64,000 nt of DNA from Blastomyces gilchristii SLH14081 (taxonomy: Eukaryota; Ascomycota; Eurotiomycetes; Onygenales; Ajellomycetaceae), in the NCBI RefSeq assembly GCF_000003855.2, contig NW_003101682.1:1179178-1243177 (forward strand). The letters run 5' to 3'. The notes beneath the pieces are model-generated. The model made no database searches and was not told the DNA's origin. It was given only the letters and a program-made list of their open reading frames with translations. Positions 59,971 to 64,000 of this stretch are shown here, piece after piece; position 1 is the stretch's first letter; the number at the start of each line of letters is the position of its first letter. Position numbers and translations under genes: made by a program.

Positions 59971-60137
59971 TGTGATTCGGAAGAACGTATGACTGTCGGA
60001 TAATAACGCGGCCGCTTCCGAACTTGGTTACGAATGTAAAGAGGTCATAGCGGCCACTAATTAAGTTAGATAACATATATAAGAAGCTGGTACACATCTG
60101 TAATTGTATGCTGACTCAAGCAATCTTTTGAATCACA
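59971..60137 (+). repeat. 5' LTR of G4 (best-preserved copy of this LTR)
   Basis: 167 bp from TGTGATTCGGAAGAACG to TTTTGAATCACA. It has about eleven CpGs including ACGCGGCCGC. TATATAAGAAG at about 60075-60086 is the TATA-like element. Downstream is TCTGATAGTATGTC, as after the G0 LTR. Confidence 0.93.
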
Positions 60138-60753
60138 TCTGATAGTATGTCTAAAAACTGGTGAGAAGCACAGACTTCTTCAGAGTGTAATAATTCTATC
60201 TATGAAGTGATTTATAGTTATCATGTTAGTGTGATTCTAAAACATCTTCAAAGATAGTATATGAAGAGTGATGAGTGAAAGAGCATCTGATTAATACTGC
60301 TTCACTTAATGAGAGAAAACTTCATATTCAGATGAATGTCACATATATGAACAGATAAGATGTGAGAAAAGAGATGAAAGTAATGAATCAGATTCAAAGA
60401 AGTCTGCTCTCTACTTAAAAAAAAAAAAAAAAAAGAATAAAAAGAGAGAGTAATTATTATCAGAGTTGTATAATAATAATAGAAATTATATAATAATATA
60501 GTGATATAATGATATAGTGATATAATAATAGACATTGTATAATTAATAAGAAATCACTGAAATAAATATTTCTTCTAATTAATATAAATAACACTCTTCT
60601 CTGCTACCTGAACTGAAAGATATACAGAATCTCTCAGAGAGTTTACTCAAAGTAGTAAGAAAAGCAGCTGAGATCACTGAACTGAAATTGAAGCTCTGTA
60701 TATATATGAGAATTCTAAATGAAATCAAGACCTTGTGTATATAGTGATAGGCT
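59971..60753 (+). mobile_element. LTR retrotransposon G4 (LTR and start of gag)
   Basis: The LTR (59971-60137) is followed by the leader and gag start of the G0 family, cut at 60753 by hAT E. Left target duplication is probably TCTAT (59966-59970). The gag start codon seen in G0 reads ACA here, near 60240. The AT-rich GATATAATGATATAG repeat (60490-60540) and an A run (60418-60434) are shared in part with G0. Confidence 0.85.
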
Positions 60754-61013
60754 TAGACTGACTGTGTGACCGTGTCTGAGACCAGGATCAAACTTTACAG
60801 TTATCATATTGCCTAAAAGCATTACTTCTGATCATGATTTGTATTCATCACATTAATCTCAAATCATGTTATTTCAAATATTAAAGATTTCAGATTCACT
60901 TTTCAAATAAAAATCTAGTTCTGAATAAAGAATATATTTGAATTCTTAGTCACATTTTCATTCTGATCTCATTATTGAGAATGATATTAAATGAGATTAT
61001 GAAATCACTTCTC
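60754..61013 (+). mobile_element. hAT DNA transposon, copy E (5' end only)
   Basis: Starts TAGACTGACTGTGTGACC after GATAGGCT (probable 8-bp duplication, 60746-60753). 260 bp match the start of hAT D (43398-43657), then the G5 LTR interrupts it. The remainder should lie right of the window. Confidence 0.9.
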
Positions 61014-61123
61014 TGTGATTCAAAGGTTGCTTGAGCCAGCGTACGATTACAGGCGTACACCAGCTTCTTATATATTGTAATATCGTACGCTAAATTAATT
61101 AGTGGCTGCTATGACCCTCTTTA

Positions 61124-61496
61124 GCCCCGGTGGCCGAATGGTTAATGCGGCCACCCGGTAGCGCCTTGGCGTGGGAAACCAAGGCGTGTGGGTTCGAAAC
61201 CCGCAGGGGATACATTAAATCCGGAACCCAAGCACCTCAGGTTCCTAATAAATACAGAGGTGTACAAATCGCTGCAATAAATCGCTCTATGTTCCTGGGC
61301 TGGGAAGTTATTATTGCATGTATCTAATTGTCACTTCTTTGTATTTCCTATGTTCTTGTTATCTTGGCGTGGTCTCAACACCTGTATTTCCTCCTGTATA
61401 ACCAACACTTGACCTGTATTTAACATCACGCAAGGACTCATCATAAGCTCCGCTTGCATATGAGTATAATGAAAGAATAATAATAATAATAATAAT
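61124..61496 (+). mobile_element. tRNA-derived SINE, copy 3 (best preserved)
   Basis: 373 bp flanked by the 13-bp duplication ATGACCCTCTTTA (61111-61123) / ATGACTCTCTTTA (61497-61509). Head: GCCCCGGTGGCCGAATGG with A box TGGCCGAATGG, a long variable-arm-like stem GCCTTGG/CCAAGGC, and B box GGTTCGAAACC near 61190. The layout resembles a class II (Ser/Leu-type) tRNA without a usable anticodon arm. A 240-bp unique body and an (AAT)n tail follow. Open frames inside it are incidental. Confidence 0.95.
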
Positions 61497-61575
61497 ATGA
61501 CTCTCTTTACACTTGTAAGCAAGTTCAGAAGTAGCTGTGTTATTATTCAACAGTTGTATATTCTTCTGAATCATA

Positions 61576-61890
61576 TTCTCTCTTATCAGATTTGATCACA
61601 CTCATGTGACTATAACATTCACTCTAGCTTCATGCAGATTAGCACATCACTAGTGTTTATAATCTTGTAATCTATTTCTGATTCAGCTAGTATTCTGTGT
61701 ACACTCTTACAAAGAAACTTTCACTATATTACATCTCTCATTCACTAACTTTTCTCATTCTTCAATCATCTTCTTCATCATTATTAAACATTATTATCAT
61801 TCAAGATTTCTATCTCTTCTTCTGTTCAACTCTTTCTATCTGTCTGTCTATCATATTATACGCGTTTCTGGCAATGACTCTCTGTTTTCA
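61576..61890 (-). other. G5 region upstream of the 3' LTR, no gene
   Basis: Reverse complement of G2 from about 34620 to 34935, with a few retained CpGs (TTATACGCGTTTCTGG near 61857). No supported reading frame. The last five bases TTTCA may be the G7 target duplication. Confidence 0.6.
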
Positions 61891-62148
61891 TGTAAGAAAT
61901 CCCGCTCCTCGCGAATTCTTTACCTCTATTTCTATCTCTCACATAACTAATAGAGTTAACAGCCCTTGGCTACACATAACTATATAGACTGGAGTTTGTG
62001 AATACTATTCATAACTCAGCTTAAATGCTATTATACATTTAATCTCTATATTTTATTCTTCTACTGTGAATACTTCTAGTAGTTAACAGTATATATTATA
62101 TCAAGCTGTAAACACCTGAATAATCATCTGTAAGCACTTATTCTTACA
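61891..62148 (+). repeat. 5' LTR of G7
   Basis: 258 bp starting TGTAAGAAATCCCGCTCC, with CpGs retained at its start (CCCGCTCCTCGCG) and lost later. TATA-like ACTATATAGACTGG lies near 61979-61992. Confidence 0.93.
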
Positions 62149-62180
62149 TTTCAAGCTCAGTCAGTCAGCAATCACTCATT

Positions 62181-64000
62181 ATAACTGAAAGAACTAGAAA
62201 CTTACATACTTCAATCTCTGTGAACCTGACTGCAGACACTCAGAAGCAGTCATCTGAATCATAAATAACTCTTATAAAAGAAGTCTCAGAGAACTTATTA
62301 ATTACTCACAGAACATTATTTTCTATATCTGTGATAGAAGAACTCTCTGAACTTATAAATGAACTAATCTCAGTGAAGAACATTTTTGAGCATTTTCTAT
62401 AAAATCAAGCTATTTTTCTATAAGAAATGCTTACTGTCTGTAAACACTCTTAAACTGAGTCTCTAGACATAATTTTCAGAGATATCTACAAACTGAAAAG
62501 AAACTTTCTTAAGCTGTGATTACTTAAAATCACTTATTAAATCACAATCTATAAAAGCTTTTACAAGTTTGTATTTGAAATCAACTCACAAGCTCAGCTA
62601 TGTAATATAAAAGATAAAGAAGCTGTTATCTATATAATAACAGATCTCTATTACACTGAAGTCAAGAACTGACTGAATTATCTAGAGAATGATCACAAGA
62701 GATCTTACTAATCTATTCTCAAGATCTATCTAAAGAATAAGTTAAGAGACTCTGTGAGCTGAACAGAGAATATCTGAATTATAATCATTAATATTAGAAA
62801 AAGAGATAAGAAATCTGATAAAGACTACTCACAGCACTTCATAAAATTATGATGTGAATTGAGATCTGTGAAAACAGAGCTCTGAAACAAGACCTGAATA
62901 ATGATATTTATAAAGAGACTGAATAAAAATATGCAGAATAAGCTCATTGAGTAAGACTCTAAGTTCTTAACTCTGAAGAAACTGATAACTCTCATTCACT
63001 GCTTACAGATCACTGTGAGAGTCACAGATCTGTGAAGAGTGAATCACTTACTAATCTCACAAGAGTCAGAACAACAGAGAACAGGTTTGTCAGAAAAAGA
63101 TAATAAGATATAGAGAGATTCATATCTGACTACTGAGCAGAGAGAAAGAGCTTCACAAGCTTCTGTAAATAGAGTGTATAATGAAGAGACTAAGAAAAAG
63201 AGACTCTACTTTATCTGTTCTAAATTAGAACATCTTTATATAAACTGTTCAGATAAATTAAAATAAGAATTTAAGAAGTTATAGACAGAGTTAGCAACAG
63301 TCTTCTTAAGAGTCTTAAAGCTGACATCTAGACTGGCCGCCGGGACCATGAATTTCACATTTGATTCCATTTGGTCTGGTCTCATACATTTCTTGGCGTG
63401 AATCCCGCTGGGACTGGCTATCAAAAAAACATGTAAAGTGACTATATATCAGATCTTAAAATGGAACTATGACTTGAAAAAAATGAGAAAGTGGTCTCAT
63501 TTGGTCCCATTTAGTCCCATTCTTGGCATAAAGTTACTATTTTTAGACATTTTAAGGTTTCTTTTAGACTATTTTTAATTTTTTAAAAAGTAACGCTTTT
63601 TGGTAACACTCAAATGAGATTTAAAGTCATTTAAAGCAATAAAAATAATTTAAATTGAGAAGTGGAAATCATGATCTTATTTGGAAAATGTGACAAGAGT
63701 AGACAGTAAGTTTCACTGGAACAGTATGAGACTACTATCTAATGTTAAAACTGTGTAATGAAATCAGTCAAATTGGTAATGAGACTATCAAAAAATCTGG
63801 TCCTGGTCTCAGACACGGTCACACGGTCAGTCTACTGACATCTGAATCTGTTACTTCTCTGATGAAAATACTTGCTTACAGAAAGAGACTGTACTGTGAT
63901 ACTGCTGCTCTGTAAGTATGAAAAGCATTGATGAACTCAGAATCTCAGATCACTGTAGTGTCTCTAAAGCTTACAGAGTAAATGAGCTGAATGATGAAAA
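62181..64000 (+). pseudogene. G7 gag pseudogene (split by a MITE, runs off window)
   Basis: The start codon of G3a gag is ATA here (62181-62183). The frame continues with stops: HTSISVNLTADTQKQSSES, NIRKRDKKSDKDYSQHFIKL near 62790, then the zinc knuckle near 63215-63260, reading YFICSKLEHLYINC, in which the first Cys is Tyr. After the MITE the frame resumes (TESVTSLMKILAYRKRLYC, then ALMNSESQITV, the decayed protease site). G7 gag is more decayed than that of G3a. Confidence 0.82.
63329..63834 (-). mobile_element. 506-bp hAT-related MITE (in G7), well preserved
   Basis: Flanked by perfect 8-bp duplications CTGACATC (63321-63328 and 63835-63842). Starts TAGACTGGCCGCCGGGACC and ends ACACGGTCAGTCTA. 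It keeps the CpG of the bipartite motif (63590-63610), so this copy shows the least mutated form. Minus orientation relative to the copy at 16430. Confidence 0.96.

Larger units (their letters stand above)
61014..61890 (-). mobile_element. LTR retrotransposon G5 (3' LTR and adjoining region), split by SINE3
   Basis: The LTR (61014-61575, including SINE3) is the reverse of the G4 LTR. The following 61576-61890 is the reverse complement of the pre-LTR region of G2 (about 34620-34935), so this is the 3' end of a minus-strand element of the G0/G2 family. The left target duplication is probably TTCTC (61009-61013). It is cut at 61890 by G7. Confidence 0.88.
61891..64000 (+). mobile_element. LTR retrotransposon G7 (G3 family), 5' part
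   Basis: A 258-bp LTR identical in design to those of G3a (inverted TGTAAGAA/TTCTTACA ends) but on the plus strand, followed by the same leader and gag. It is split by a MITE at 63329-63834 and leaves the window at 64000. Confidence 0.92.

Noticed and set aside
61130..61327. 65-codon open frame starting MAEWLMRPPG inside SINE3
   Set aside because: It lies across the tRNA-like head of a SINE, is broken in the two other copies and has no upstream gene context.
61697..61987. 96-codon plus-strand frame across the G5/G7 junction
   Set aside because: It spans an element boundary and runs into LTR sequence; coincidental.

Overview
The 64 kb window appears to be entirely transposable elements nested inside one another; no host protein-coding gene is recognisable. 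It is AT-rich, almost free of CpG outside a few islands, and saturated with C-to-T/G-to-A transitions. Every transposon reading frame is broken mainly where Trp, Gln or Arg codons became stops. This pattern (RIP-like), with chromovirus-type Gypsy elements, a Ty1/Copia element, a fungal-type hAT and a tRNA-derived SINE, suggests a repeat-rich compartment of a filamentous ascomycete. That assignment is inference.

Names are local. Gypsy elements are G0, G1, G2, G3a, G3b, G4, G5, G6 and G7; G0, G2, G4 and G5 share a 166-167 bp LTR, and G3a, G3b and G7 are a second family (257-258 bp LTR in G3a and G7). hAT copies are A-E (about 5.8 kb, 8-bp target duplications). A 506-bp MITE shares the hAT ends (five copies). 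SINE1-3 are tRNA-derived (373-377 bp, 13-bp duplications). One Copia element has 95-bp LTRs.

Layout. 1-5084 is hAT A, inserted in G0 (minus strand, 5085-15666), which is split by chromovirus G1 (6485-12243). G0 lies inside G2 (plus strand, 15667-35102). G2 also holds a MITE (16430-16935) and hAT B (19864-33174). hAT B carries a MITE, SINE1 (itself split by a MITE) and SINE2 (split by the Copia element 25861-31601). G2 sits inside a MITE (35103-41408) that is also split by hAT C (35518-41325). That MITE lies in G3b (41409-57893), which also holds hAT D (43398-49188) and G3a (50235-57479). On the right G3b is interrupted by G6 (57894), G6 by G4 (59971), G4 by hAT E (60754), hAT E by G5 (61014), and G5 by SINE3 and G7 (61891), which contains one more MITE. 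By this reading the whole window lies within a single ancestral G3b insertion, up to seven levels deep.

How the parts relate. The hAT copies encode the transposase that probably mobilised the MITEs, since the termini are shared. The Gypsy and Copia elements were autonomous retroelements, now inactivated. The SINE keeps Pol III A and B boxes and needs an unseen LINE. The least expected signal is a bipartite 21-nt motif (first 20 nt GTAACGCTTTTTGGTAACAC) found in most inferred introns of the hAT family, in transcript orientation on both strands, and also in the core of the MITE.
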